DNA of 64,000 nt from Bordetella parapertussis. GTDB taxonomy: Bacteria > Pseudomonadota > Gammaproteobacteria > Burkholderiales > SG8-41. Below are positions 18,828 to 27,969 of the stretch, piece after piece. The stretch lies in assembly GCA_945861275.1 (NCBI GenBank), contig CAMATZ010000028.1:1-64000 (forward strand). The letters run 5' to 3'. How positions within the stretch are numbered: the first letter of the stretch is position 1; every line of letters begins with the position of its first letter. Position numbers and translations under genes: made by a program. The notes beneath the pieces are model-generated. The model was not told the origin of the DNA, did no database searches, and saw only the letters and a program-made list of their open reading frames with translations.

Positions 18828-19784
18828 TTAGCCCGGCTTGATGCCTGTATCGCGGATGAGCTTGATCCATTTCTGCATTTCGGATCGTATCAACGCAGCA
18901 AATTCCTCCGGCCCTGCGTCCGCCGCTTCCAGTCCGATGGCTTCGAGACGCTGTTTCATCTCTTGCGCCGCGCCGAATTTTTTCGTCTCAAGATGCAGGC
19001 GTGCGATGACGTCCTTCGGCGTGCCGGCTGGTGCAACGACGCCACCCCAGGGAGAAACGACAATATTGGCGTAACCCAGTTCGACCATAGACGGAACATC
19101 GGGGAATGCCGGGATCCGCCGCGGCGCGACCGTAGCAAGGGCGCGCAATTTCCCGGATTTGATGTGAGGCGATACCGCGACCGTCGCCCCAAACATGATG
19201 TCAACATCGCCGGTCAGCAAGGCGACAGCGCCCGCCGGGGCGCCTTTGTAGGGAATGTGGACAATGTCCACACCGGTTTCCCGTTTGAAGAGTTCACCCT
19301 CGAGATGCGCAGGCGTGCCATTGCCGCCGGAGGCGAACTTCAAAATACCCGGTTTGCCTTTTGCTGCCTTGATCAGCTCGGCGACCGACCTCACCAACGA
19401 GCCGCTCGGGACAACGAGAATGTGGGATTCCCGGGCGACCAAGCTCACCGCGGCCAGATCCTTTACAGTGTCGTAGGGCATGTTCGCGATGAGGCTGGGC
19501 GCCACGACATAGGGCATGAAGAACATTCCCAGCGTGTAACCATCGGCAGGCGCTTTGGCGACCGCGTTGAGCCCGATCGTGCCAGAGGCTCCGGGTCGGT
19601 TGTCTACGACCAGCTGCTGTCCGAGACTGCTCGCGAGCTTTTCGCTCAGCAACCTGGCCAGCACGTCGGGCGGTGAGCCCGGTGGTGTAGGCGCGATCAG
19701 TCTAATCGGCTTCACCGGATAGGGCTGCTGCGCTGATGCGCCCATAGAGAACACCGCAGCGCAAAATACTACAGACTTGGTCAA
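18828..19784 (-). CDS. Bug/TctC-family periplasmic solute-binding protein
   Basis: About 318 residues if a TTG at 19782-19784 is the start. This makes a normal signal peptide (TKSVVFCAAVFSMGASA) and normal family length. The open frame continues upstream to 19985 and a GTG exists at 19898, but those extensions overlap the VOC gene and look non-conserved. Motifs include YPVKPIRLIAPTPPGSPPDV, VVDNRPGASG, DGYTLG and HIPYKGAPAGAVALL. It is an orphan receptor with the sulfatase immediately downstream. The start codon is uncertain. Confidence 0.85.
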   Translation of the reverse strand: MTKSVVFCAAVFSMGASAQQPYPVKPIRLIAPTPPGSPPDVLARLLSEKLASSLGQQLVVDNRPGASGTIGLNAVAKAPADGYTLGMFFMPYVVAPSLIANMPYDTVKDLAAVSLVARESHILVVPSGSLVRSVAELIKAAKGKPGILKFASGGNGTPAHLEGELFKRETGVDIVHIPYKGAPAGAVALLTGDVDIMFGATVAVSPHIKSGKLRALATVAPRRIPAFPDVPSMVELGYANIVVSPWGGVVAPAGTPKDVIARLHLETKKFGAAQEMKQRLEAIGLEAADAGPEEFAALIRSEMQKWIKLIRDTGIKPG

Positions 19785-19902
19785 TGCGCGTAGTGCAGAA
19801 GGATTTTCATCTGCGAATCCAAGCGTTCCAACGCCTGGCGGGAAAGACGGCTTGCGCTGGAGACTGTTCCTATCTGCTACGTCTTGAGAAACGCGCACCG
19901 CG

Positions 19903-20418
19903 TTACACCAAAGCGGCGGGTTTCGTCTCCGGAAGCGGGGCGACTTTCTCAGCGTCCCAGGGGCCGGGGAAGCGGCCCTGGCCAACCTTGTCGCGGCTGA
20001 ATACGTGGTAGTCGACCGGCCACTCGGCGCGCGGCAACTCGTAATAGATCTCGACCCCGTTGCCGTCCGGATCGCGCAGATAGATGCCGAGCGAGATGCC
20101 GTGATCGGCGATGTGGTCGATCGGCTGACCCTGCGCCTTGATCTGCGCGTAGAAATCCTTGAGGTCGTCGAGGCTTGCGACCCGCCACGCCATGTGGTTG
20201 AGGCCGACCTGCCTTGACTGCTGCAGCGGCGCGTCGTCGCCCAATTGCATCACCGCAACCTCGTGCGACTGGTCGGTGTCGGCCGACATGAACGCGGCCC
20301 AACCTGGCCGGTACTCGTAGCAGTGCAGGCCCAACAGGTTCTGGTACCACGCTTTTGACTTTTCGGCATTGCGCACGTAGATGTTGACGTGCCCCAGATA
20401 CATCGGTCGCTTGGTCAT
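19903..20418 (-). CDS. VOC-fold (glyoxalase / extradiol dioxygenase-like) protein
   Basis: A 171-residue protein. The ATG at 20416-20418 is preceded by GAGGAAG. It has LGHVNIYVRN (H at the first metal site), QVGLNHMAWRV, DHIADHGISLGIYLRDPDG and a late E in GVEIYYELP. It has the same layout as the VOC protein at 16936-17445, and both lie in one minus-strand run with Bug and sulfatase genes. It is probably a metal-dependent ring-cleavage or isomerase-type enzyme. The substrate is unknown. Confidence 0.8.
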   Translation of the reverse strand: MTKRPMYLGHVNIYVRNAEKSKAWYQNLLGLHCYEYRPGWAAFMSADTDQSHEVAVMQLGDDAPLQQSRQVGLNHMAWRVASLDDLKDFYAQIKAQGQPIDHIADHGISLGIYLRDPDGNGVEIYYELPRAEWPVDYHVFSRDKVGQGRFPGPWDAEKVAPLPETKPAALV

Positions 20419-20524
20419 CGCTTCCTCGCTTTCACTGATCACCGTTGGTGCTAGATTATCACGCCTTCTCGTCTCTGCCAAAAAGTTCCGCACACACGGC
20501 ATTGGATTTGCAGTTCGCTAGCGG

Positions 20525-20541
20525 GTTGCGCGCCGCGCAAC
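20525..20541. promoter_or_regulatory. Perfect 17-bp dyad, candidate operator
   Basis: GTTGCGCG-C-CGCGCAAC is a perfect dyad with 8-bp arms in the 185-base divergent gap between the VOC gene and the Bug gene. A TATACT -10-like hexamer lies at 20552-20557, 10 bases downstream, so the dyad would sit over the -35 region of the Bug gene promoter. The binding regulator is unknown. Confidence 0.4.
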
Positions 20542-20603
20542 ACCAAATGTGTATACTGCGGCACGCTGCCCGGCTTCATTGGGCCCATGCGGGAGGAGCA
20601 CCC

Positions 20604-21596
20604 ATGAACAGAACCACGCCGGCCGCTGTGCAGGGTGCGCTCTCGATTCCGCTCACTGCCGGATTGCTGCTCGCACTGCACAGTAGCGGTGCGGCGGCTC
20701 AGGGATACCCGGCGAAGCCCGTGCGCGTGGTCAACGTCTCTGCGGGTTCTCTCGCCGATTCCGTCACGCGCCTCGTCTTCGCCCGCGTCTCCGAAGCATT
20801 GGGCCAGCAGTTCATTGTCGACAGCCGTCCCGGCGCCGGTGGCAACATTTCCGCGGCGTTTGTCGCCAAGTCCCCTGCAGACGGCCATACGCTGTACCTC
20901 GCGGTGCAGAGCGTGATGACGGTCAATCCGTTTCTGTACGCAAATCCCGGCTTCGATCCGCTGCGCGATTTCGAACCGGTGTCGATGGTCGCGAAGATCA
21001 GCGAAGTCCTGACCGTGCATCCGTCGCTCGGCGTGAAGTCGCTCACCGGCTTCGTGCACCTGGCGCAGGCGCGGCCCGGGCAGGTCAGCTACGCCAGCGC
21101 AGGCAACGGACATCCCACGCACCTGATGATGGAGCTGTTGCAGCGCAAAGCCGCGATCCGGCTCGCGCACGTGCCGTACAAGACCACACCGCAAGCGGTG
21201 CTGGCCGTGATCGGCGGCGAGGTGGGTGTGCTGAATATGGGCATCGGACTCGTGCGCCCGCATATCGCCAGCGGCAAGCTGGTTGCCCTCGCGAAAACAG
21301 GGTATCCCTCGCCGGACGCATTACCGGGCATCCCGGCGCTCACCACAGCCTATCCCGACGCCGAATACATTCCGTACCTGGCGACGTTCGCGCCGAAGGG
21401 AATTGCAGGGGAGATCGTGGCAAAGCTCAACGCCGCCATCGGCCGCGCGCTCGCGGCACCCGACGTCCTGTCGCGGCTGCAAGCGCTGGACCTGACCGCA
21501 GCGCCCAGTTCTCCCGGCGAACTCGAAAAAACCCTGCGCGCGGATATGGCCGTCAACCGCGAGCTGGTGAAAAGCATCGGACTGAAACTCGACTGA
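20604..21596 (+). CDS. Bug/TctC-family periplasmic solute-binding protein
   Basis: A 330-residue protein. The start at 20604 is backed by GGGAGGAGC. The signal peptide (about 1-33) ends SSGAAAQ. Motifs are YPAKPVRVVN, VDSRPGAGG, DGHTLY and HVPYKTTPQAVLAVIGGEV. The usual P-PGG segment of the first loop is changed to VSAGSLADS, which may mean altered ligand binding. It is divergent from the VOC/sulfatase/Bug run. Confidence 0.9.
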   Translation: MNRTTPAAVQGALSIPLTAGLLLALHSSGAAAQGYPAKPVRVVNVSAGSLADSVTRLVFARVSEALGQQFIVDSRPGAGGNISAAFVAKSPADGHTLYLAVQSVMTVNPFLYANPGFDPLRDFEPVSMVAKISEVLTVHPSLGVKSLTGFVHLAQARPGQVSYASAGNGHPTHLMMELLQRKAAIRLAHVPYKTTPQAVLAVIGGEVGVLNMGIGLVRPHIASGKLVALAKTGYPSPDALPGIPALTTAYPDAEYIPYLATFAPKGIAGEIVAKLNAAIGRALAAPDVLSRLQALDLTAAPSSPGELEKTLRADMAVNRELVKSIGLKLD

Positions 21597-21704
21597 AGCC
21601 GCGCTCCAGCCTTGGCAGCGGAGAAAAACCGGCAGCTGTAACTGGATTGTGGTTAAAACTGGCGCTGGTGATGTTCAGGGTTTTCTGCTTGGGCGGAATG
21701 AAAA

Positions 21705-22799
21705 TTATAGCGCGCCGGCGGATGGTGCCACCTCAGTCGGGGCCTCGCGCGTGTAACCGCGCAACACTGCGTCACGTGCCGCGCGATCCAGTCGCGCCAG
21801 GGCTTTCACTGCCGCAAAAAATTTCGGCAGATCACTGCCTTGCTCGCGCAGCATCGCCTCAAACGCCGGCACGCGCTGCGTGTAAATCGCCACCGATGCC
21901 AGCAGCGCGTTGTTGGGCGCTTGCGCGAACCAGCGATCGTAACCCGCAAACCCGCCCCACGACGTTTTGAGTTTTTCGTAATCGCGCTGCATCTCATCAA
22001 ACAGCCGCTGTTTGGCCGCGCGCATCACCTGCGGCGCGCCGCCTTGCCGGTACAACGCGTCGAGCCGCGTGCGATAGCTTTGCACCAAGCCGATAAAATC
22101 CGCGCGGCGCGTCTGTATTTGTTCGTAGGTCTGCCGATCCTGCGGGGTGCCGTGCAAGGCAATCCAGCGTCTGAGGCCTTCGCGTTCCACGGCGACCGCG
22201 AACGATTCATTGAACACGGAATCATCCTTCACATACACCACCTGATGCGACAATTCGTGAAAGATGATGCGCGCCAGCGCCACCGGCGAAAAGTTCAAAA
22301 AGGTGTTGAGCACAGGGTCGGCAAACCATCCGAGAGTGGAGTACGCCGGCACCCCGCCGACGTAAACGTCCTGCCCCTCGGCGGCGGCGGCAGCGGCAAA
22401 CGCGTCGGCGTCCGCCTTGGAAAAATAACCGCGGTAATTCACGCAGCCCGCCATCACAAAGCACCATTGCTGCGGCTGCGTTGAAAACTCCGGCGTGGCG
22501 AAAACATTCCACACCACATAAGGCCGTTCCAAATCCGCATAACGCCGGTAACTTTCATTTTGCGGCAAGCCCAATTCGCTGCTCGCAAACGCGCGCGCCT
22601 TTAACACCAGCGCAAGTTTTTCGCGCAGCGCCTGCGGCGACGCCGCATCGTCGATCACCGCCTGAATCGGCTTTTCGCGGCGCCAGATATCCAGCTGGCC
22701 GCGTATCGATTGCGCGTAATAGCCCATTTGCGCGCAACCTGAAAAAGGCAATAAAAACAATAAGATACATAATATCTGCACGCTACGCCTGCTGTTCAC
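21705..22799 (-). CDS. Putative aminopeptidase lipoprotein (HExxH, PF10023-type)
   Basis: A 364-residue precursor with a lipoprotein signal ending LLPFSGC (Cys22), so it is probably anchored to an envelope membrane. The zinc-metallopeptidase motif H181-E-L-S-H185 is followed by NESFAVAVE (E198), the pattern of the putative aminopeptidase family found across proteobacteria. It overlaps the upstream hydrolase gene by 4 bases (ATGA) and is the last of four co-directional genes. Substrate unknown. Confidence 0.8.
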   Translation of the reverse strand: MNSRRSVQILCILLFLLPFSGCAQMGYYAQSIRGQLDIWRREKPIQAVIDDAASPQALREKLALVLKARAFASSELGLPQNESYRRYADLERPYVVWNVFATPEFSTQPQQWCFVMAGCVNYRGYFSKADADAFAAAAAAEGQDVYVGGVPAYSTLGWFADPVLNTFLNFSPVALARIIFHELSHQVVYVKDDSVFNESFAVAVEREGLRRWIALHGTPQDRQTYEQIQTRRADFIGLVQSYRTRLDALYRQGGAPQVMRAAKQRLFDEMQRDYEKLKTSWGGFAGYDRWFAQAPNNALLASVAIYTQRVPAFEAMLREQGSDLPKFFAAVKALARLDRAARDAVLRGYTREAPTEVAPSAGAL

Positions 22800-23440
22800 G
22801 TGGCTTCCCCGCGCAGGAATCTTCCACGCTGCAAAAATTCACACACCTGCCGCACCACCGGATTGGAAATCACCATTTCGCTATGGCTCACCCTGAGCAC
22901 GATATGATCTCGCGCGCCCGGCACTTGTGTTTCTGCAACGCTGATGGTGCCGTCATGCGGCGCAGGCAAATCGGGCGCAACCATCACGCCGAGGCCTACA
23001 CCGCGGTTGCCCGCGATCACGCCGATTTCATAACGCGCAAGATTGTCGGGCCGCGCGCCGCGCAGCCACTCGGCAATCGACGCCCCCACTGCTGCACGCC
23101 CGATGCGCGCGCGCGACAAGCGGCGCGCGGCGTGGCTGTCGTTAAAAGGTGAACCCATGAATACCACGCGCCCCACCTCCAGCCGGTGCGGTTGATCGAG
23201 CATGCGCGCAATCAGCAATCCGCCCAGACTGTGGCCCACCAGATGCAGCGGCCGCGCGCCCAGCGTCTGGCAAAACGCTGCCAGACGGCTCGCATTTTCC
23301 ACCAGGTTCATGCGCACCGAAGGATAGGTATAACAATGCACGGTGTAACCGGCGCGTGTCATGCGCCGCGCCACCCATAGCATCAGCGCGCCGTGCATCC
23401 ACAGTCCGTGAACCAGCACCACCTGTTCGCTGGCGGGCAT
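22796..23440 (-). CDS. Alpha/beta hydrolase (lipase/esterase-like)
   Basis: A 214-residue protein with the oxyanion segment VLVHGLWMHG at the N-terminus and the nucleophile elbow LVGHSLGG near residue 90. The catalytic histidine is probably in RVSHSEMV near residue 188. No signal peptide is visible. It lies 10 bases after the phosphatase gene and overlaps the peptidase gene by 4 bases, so it belongs to the same operon. Substrate unknown; an esterase or lipase is likely. Confidence 0.85.
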   Translation of the reverse strand: MPASEQVVLVHGLWMHGALMLWVARRMTRAGYTVHCYTYPSVRMNLVENASRLAAFCQTLGARPLHLVGHSLGGLLIARMLDQPHRLEVGRVVFMGSPFNDSHAARRLSRARIGRAAVGASIAEWLRGARPDNLARYEIGVIAGNRGVGLGVMVAPDLPAPHDGTISVAETQVPGARDHIVLRVSHSEMVISNPVVRQVCEFLQRGRFLRGEAT

Positions 23441-23450
23441 GGTTGTTGAC

Positions 23451-24092
23451 TTAAACCGCCCGGCCTTCGTAGCGCGTCACGCCCGCTTGCGTCAGATGCG
23501 CCACGTCGCCCCATGCGACTTCAAGCCATGCGCCACCCTCATGGCGAAACGTATTCAAACTCGCATTGAGCAGCGGCGCATCACGCCTTTCCTCCAGCGA
23601 CATATTGCGCGCTGCACGGTAGAGCGTATCCAGCACCAGGCCGTGCGTGACCACCACCGTGCACGCGCCCGCATGCGCGTGCGCGATGGCATTCAGGCAC
23701 GCAAGACTGCGCTCAAAAAACTGGCGCGGGCTTTCACCGCCGGGCACGGCGTAATCCGGATCACGCGTGGCAAATCGCGCGTGCGCCTCGGGATAACGCT
23801 GTGCCATTTCGTCGTAAGTCAGCCCCTCGAAAATACCGAAGGTGCGCTCGCGCAATGCCGGCTCACGGTGTATTTCGCGGCCGCTCGCGCGAGAAATCGC
23901 CGCCGCCGTATCCCACGCGCGCGATAAATCGCTGCTGTAAAGCGCGGCGAACGGATGGCGCGCGAGACGCTCTCCCACCGCTGCGGCCTGCGCGCGGCCC
24001 ACATCGGATAGCTGCGTGTCGGTCTGGCCCTGCATGCGCCGTTCGCGGTTCCACTCGGTTTCGCCGTGGCGTATCAAAATCAGTTCGGTCAT
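23451..24092 (-). CDS. Histidine phosphatase family protein (phosphoglycerate-mutase-like)
   Basis: A 213-residue protein with the catalytic LIRHGETEWN at residues 6-15, the acid/base E in ALRERTFGIFEG, and the second histidine in VVTHG near residue 148. The length and SDLSRAWDTA motif fit cofactor-independent branch-1 phosphatases such as GpmB or CobC types. The ATG at 24090-24092 is used. The frame also opens at a GTG 3 bases upstream. It starts 2 bases after the upstream stop. Confidence 0.9.
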   Translation of the reverse strand: MTELILIRHGETEWNRERRMQGQTDTQLSDVGRAQAAAVGERLARHPFAALYSSDLSRAWDTAAAISRASGREIHREPALRERTFGIFEGLTYDEMAQRYPEAHARFATRDPDYAVPGGESPRQFFERSLACLNAIAHAHAGACTVVVTHGLVLDTLYRAARNMSLEERRDAPLLNASLNTFRHEGGAWLEVAWGDVAHLTQAGVTRYEGRAV

Positions 24093-24094
24093 CA

Positions 24095-24754
24095 CTATCG
24101 CTCTTTCAAGTTATGGGGCAGAGACTTATCCTGCTCGCGTTTTTTTTGCGTTGCCGCGCGCTCGGCCGCTTGCTGCTGGCGTATTTTAATGGCCTGTTCA
24201 CGTTCAACCGCGGTCAGTTCCTTTTGCTCACGCTGGGCGCTGCGCACTTCATCGCCGCGCGCGCGTGCCGCTGCGCGATCAGCGGCGTCGCCGTCGCGCG
24301 GCACTTTTGCCGCGGCCTTGTTCGCGGCATCCTCACGCTGCGCCTTTTCCGCAACAGCGCGCCGCTCCTCGCGCGCGGTCGCGCGCTCCGCCCGCGCGCG
24401 CGCCTGCGCCGCGCGTGCGGCATCGCCGCGCGCCCTGGCCGCCGCCAGTTCCGGCTTCTCCAACAGCGTCAAAGCCTCCTGCCGCTGCTTGAGTGCGGTT
24501 TGACTGGCGCTCAACTGCCGCTGACCGGCGCGCACGCGACTGTTGGCAGCATCGATCTTCGCTTTATCGGCCGTTTTGCGAGACGCTTCAAGCGCCGCGC
24601 GATCCTGCTTGAGCTGTGCGCGATCTTTTTCCAGTTGCTGGCGCGCAGAGGCAACCGCGGCGGCAGCCTCGGCTGTGGCGGGTTCGGCGGCGAACAGCGG
24701 CGCACCTGCGCTCAACAGCAGCCCGGCCAGTAACAAGGGAATCATTTGCATCAT
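24095..24754 (-). CDS. Secreted Ala/Arg/Glu-rich coiled-coil protein
   Basis: A 219-residue precursor with a signal peptide (about 1-23, ending APLFAAE). The rest is almost entirely A, R, E, K and Q, with a predicted long charged helix (residues about 30-215) and no globular domain. The function is not recognisable. It may be a periplasmic spacer or stress protein. It is the first gene of a four-gene minus-strand run with the phosphatase, hydrolase and peptidase genes. Confidence 0.6.
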   Translation of the reverse strand: MMQMIPLLLAGLLLSAGAPLFAAEPATAEAAAAVASARQQLEKDRAQLKQDRAALEASRKTADKAKIDAANSRVRAGQRQLSASQTALKQRQEALTLLEKPELAAARARGDAARAAQARARAERATAREERRAVAEKAQREDAANKAAAKVPRDGDAADRAAARARGDEVRSAQREQKELTAVEREQAIKIRQQQAAERAATQKKREQDKSLPHNLKER

Positions 24755-24865
24755 GGATACGCGCTAAAAAAACAAATAACGCAACCGCAGCACTTGCGGT
24801 TAACGCGTCATTGTAACGGTTCTGGTTATACTCGCCGCAGTCAAACGTGTAGCACACTACCCGTC

Positions 24866-25603
24866 ATGCCCAGTCTCGACATTCTGATACTTACGCCGCT
24901 GATCGTGCTGATCGCCTATTTGATCTTCGGCATGTCGGGCTTTGGTTCGACCCTGATCGCGGTGCCTGTGCTCGCGCACCTGATGCCGCTGACATTCGTG
25001 ATTCCGATGGTAGTGCTGCTCGATTGCGTCAGCGCCATCAGCATGGGCCTGAAACTGCGCGCGGACGTGTGGAAGCCCGAGTTCATGCCCATGCTGCCTT
25101 TTCTGCTGGTGGGCGTGTGTACGGGTGCGTTCGTACTGGTCAGTGTGCCCCCGCAATGGCTGTTATTGGGTCTGGGCGGATTTGTACTGCTGTTCGGCGC
25201 CTACTATTTGCTCAACCACAAATCGCTGTGGCGCTTGCCCAAATGGGTGGTAGCGCCGATTGGTTTAATTGCCGGCACCACCTCCGCGGCACTCGGCGTC
25301 GGCGGCCCACTTTACGTGTTTTATTTTGCTGCGCGCGGCGCCACACCGCAGCAGATACGCGCCACCGTGCCCGCCGTGTTTTCGTTCACCAGCGTCGCCC
25401 GCATCGCCATCTTCGCCGGCATAGGCTTGTTCAACGCGCAGGTATTGATAGCCGCGGCGGCGCTGTTGCCGGTGATGGCGCTGGGTCTGTGGTGCGGCCA
25501 TCGGCTGCACGGGCGGCTGACGCGGGATCAGGCGATACGCATCATCGGCGGCTTGCTGCTGTTAAGCGGGGCGTCGCTGGTAGTGCGGGCGGGTGCGGGT
25601 TGA
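24866..25603 (+). CDS. TSUP-family (TauE/SafE) membrane permease
   Basis: A 245-residue protein from the ATG at 24866, with about eight hydrophobic segments. It begins LILTPLIVLIAYLIFGMSGFG, where GMSGFG is the conserved first loop of TauE/SafE permeases, and a second repeat has LGVGGPLY near residue 145. These carriers move sulfite, sulfoacetate or other organosulfur anions, consistent with the three sulfatase genes elsewhere in this window. The gene ends 7 bases before the convergent cyclase gene. Confidence 0.88.
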   Translation: MPSLDILILTPLIVLIAYLIFGMSGFGSTLIAVPVLAHLMPLTFVIPMVVLLDCVSAISMGLKLRADVWKPEFMPMLPFLLVGVCTGAFVLVSVPPQWLLLGLGGFVLLFGAYYLLNHKSLWRLPKWVVAPIGLIAGTTSAALGVGGPLYVFYFAARGATPQQIRATVPAVFSFTSVARIAIFAGIGLFNAQVLIAAAALLPVMALGLWCGHRLHGRLTRDQAIRIIGGLLLLSGASLVVRAGAG

Positions 25604-25610
25604 GCCTGCC

Positions 25611-26705
25611 TTACTTCGTCTCGCTCCCCTGTATCAGCAACTGCACGAAGTGCTTGATGTTGATATTGCACTGCACACTGACCGAGGTGAACTCGATGCT
25701 CGCAAGCCGCTGCCCATCGCGCTCGATGGTGCGCAGCACGCGCGCACGGACATCGGTTGCGGAGGTGCCTGCAATCGAGAGATTCAGATCGAGCTTGATG
25801 TCGGTATGCCCCGGCACTTCAATATCCAGCGCTGCCAGCACGCCGTTGTAGCTGAGGTCGAGGATGGTGCCGCCATACTTTTTTGGCGCCACGGACTTGC
25901 CGCTGAGCAGTTGAAATTCAAACGGAATTTGGGTTTCGACGCGCGGACTTTTGCGGATATCCTGGCGCGGCACTTGTTTGCCGAGCGACGGCATGCTCAG
26001 CACTTCATAGAGATTCACCGCCTCTTTTTTGCCTTTGACGTAGACATCCATCGGTTCGCCGACGGAGACGTGGTCACGCACGAGGCGGTAGGTGGCCTCG
26101 CTGATGAGAATCTGGCCGCGCAGGCTGTAGGCCTCGATGCGCGACGCGAGGTTCACTTCGTCGCCGATCACGGTGTACTCGGCGTAGATTTCAGAACCCA
26201 GCAAACCGGCCATCATGGTGCCGGTGTTGATGCCGATACCCATGCTCCATTCCGGCAGGCCGTTGAGTCTGTGATACTTGTTGATGTCGAACAGCGCGAG
26301 TTGCATCTCCACCGCGCAGGTGACCGCGCGCAGCGCATCATCGGTGTGCGCGAACGGCGCGCCGAACAGCACCATGATGGCGTCGCCCATGAATTTGTCG
26401 ATGGTGCCGCCATTGGCGATGGCGATCTCGCTCATTTTCACCAGATAGCGATTGAGCATTTCCAGCAACACCGGTGCGCTATGCGCTTCGGAAATCGCAG
26501 TGAATCCGCGCAGATCGGTAAGCAGCACCGTGACTTCACGCGATGAGAAATTTTCACTGCCAGCCATGCCCACCGAATTGCGGACCGCATCGTTGAGCAC
26601 CTTTGCGAGCTGAGTGCGCGTCGCTTGCGGCAACGGCGTGCCCGTTTCCCGCTCGATCAGCTGCTGCACGCTTTGCAGCGTAGACGCAAGCACCGGCGTT
26701 TTCAT
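25611..26705 (-). CDS. Class III adenylate cyclase fused to a C-terminal PilZ domain
   Basis: A 364-residue soluble protein. The class III cyclase domain spans about 55-235 and contains metal-binding D64 (VLLTDLRGFT) and D108 (FMGDAIMVLFG), substrate-selecting K104 and T178, and transition-state N185 and R189 in GDEVNLASR. The K/T pair fits ATP cyclisation in class IIIb enzymes. The PilZ region (about 250-355) has RKSPR at 251-255 and DLSYNG near 283, the c-di-GMP-binding signature. It therefore may link c-di-GMP to cAMP. No membrane segment is seen. Confidence 0.85.
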   Translation of the reverse strand: MKTPVLASTLQSVQQLIERETGTPLPQATRTQLAKVLNDAVRNSVGMAGSENFSSREVTVLLTDLRGFTAISEAHSAPVLLEMLNRYLVKMSEIAIANGGTIDKFMGDAIMVLFGAPFAHTDDALRAVTCAVEMQLALFDINKYHRLNGLPEWSMGIGINTGTMMAGLLGSEIYAEYTVIGDEVNLASRIEAYSLRGQILISEATYRLVRDHVSVGEPMDVYVKGKKEAVNLYEVLSMPSLGKQVPRQDIRKSPRVETQIPFEFQLLSGKSVAPKKYGGTILDLSYNGVLAALDIEVPGHTDIKLDLNLSIAGTSATDVRARVLRTIERDGQRLASIEFTSVSVQCNINIKHFVQLLIQGSETK

Positions 26706-26741
26706 CGTCGCATCATATCCATGGCACGGATGAGGACGATA

Positions 26742-27947
26742 CTACACCCGCGACACCGCTACCGCACGCCGCGTCGCAAGGTAATCGCCGATGCGCCGCA
26801 CCCCCTCGCGCAGACGCTCTACCGGCCGCGTGTAGGCAAAACGCACGTGTTCATGCGCCCGATGCACGCCAAAATCAATGCCAGGCGTGATCGCTACGCC
26901 GGCGCGCTCCAGTAAATCGAGCGCGAAAGTGTGGCTATCGCCGGTCAGGCGCGAACAATCCGCATACACGTAAAATGCGCCCGGCGGCGTATGGGGTATT
27001 TCGAAACCCAGCGCGCGCAGCGCAGGCACCAGATAATCACGCCGCGCACGAAATTCCTCGCGCCGCGCTTCGCAGATCGCCAAGGTCTCGGGTTGGAACG
27101 CCACCAGCGCCGCCAACTGCGCCGGCGTGGGCGCCGAGAGAAATACGTTTTGCGACAGCTTATCGAGTTCGCGCACATAACGTTGCGGCGCCACCATCCA
27201 GCCCAGGCGCCAGCCTGTCATATTGAAATACTTGGAAAAGCTGTTAATGACGAACACGTTGTCGCCCGCGTTCGCCGCGGTGTGCGTAACCCCTTCATAC
27301 ACCAGCCCATGATAGATTTCATCGACGATCAAGGCGCCACCGCGTGCCTGCGCGAAGGCCGCCATCGCGGCGCAGTGCGCCTGTGAAATCAGCGTGCCGG
27401 TGGGATTGGAAGGTGTTGCGACCAGTGCCGCAACCGTGCGACTGCTCCAATGCCGCTCGATCAATTCCGGTGTCAGCTGATAGTGGCTGTCGGGTCCGAC
27501 CGGGATGCCGATCGCCTCGCCTTCCAGCATGCGCACAAAATGCCGGTTGGCCGGATAGCCTGGGTCTGCCATCAGCACCTGGTCGCCGGGATTGACCAGC
27601 GCCGCTATGGCCAGCAGCAAGGCACCCGATGAACCGGTGGTAACCACCACACGTGATGCATCCAGCGTCATGCCATAACGCGTTTGGTAGTAGCCCGCGA
27701 TAGCCTCGCGCAATTCGGGCAGGCCCAAGGCCGGCGTGTAAAACAGCGCACCCTGTTGCAGCGCGCGTATGCCGGCCTCGCACAGTGGGCGCGGCGTGGC
27801 AAAATCCGGCTCGCCGATTTCCAGATGCACAATATCGCGGCCCTGCCCCTCCAACGCCTTGGCGCGGGCCAGCAGTTCCATCACATGAAAAGGCTCGATC
27901 CCGCGCATGCGGCGCGCGAGCGGCGAAATAGATAGGGGCGCTATCAC
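26742..27947 (-). CDS. Class I/II PLP-dependent aminotransferase
   Basis: A 401-residue protein with a GTG start. Fold-type I motifs include the FHVMELL N-terminus, ATPSNPTG near residue 180, DEIYHGL near 210 and the PLP lysine in SFSKYFNMTGWRLGW near residue 240. An arginine late in RFAYTRP probably binds the substrate carboxylate. It transfers an amino group between an amino acid and a 2-oxo acid. The exact substrate is not determined. It lies after the DoxX gene. Confidence 0.9.
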   Translation of the reverse strand: MIAPLSISPLARRMRGIEPFHVMELLARAKALEGQGRDIVHLEIGEPDFATPRPLCEAGIRALQQGALFYTPALGLPELREAIAGYYQTRYGMTLDASRVVVTTGSSGALLLAIAALVNPGDQVLMADPGYPANRHFVRMLEGEAIGIPVGPDSHYQLTPELIERHWSSRTVAALVATPSNPTGTLISQAHCAAMAAFAQARGGALIVDEIYHGLVYEGVTHTAANAGDNVFVINSFSKYFNMTGWRLGWMVAPQRYVRELDKLSQNVFLSAPTPAQLAALVAFQPETLAICEARREEFRARRDYLVPALRALGFEIPHTPPGAFYVYADCSRLTGDSHTFALDLLERAGVAITPGIDFGVHRAHEHVRFAYTRPVERLREGVRRIGDYLATRRAVAVSRV

Positions 27948-27969
27948 CGCATTTATGGTTAGATATTTC

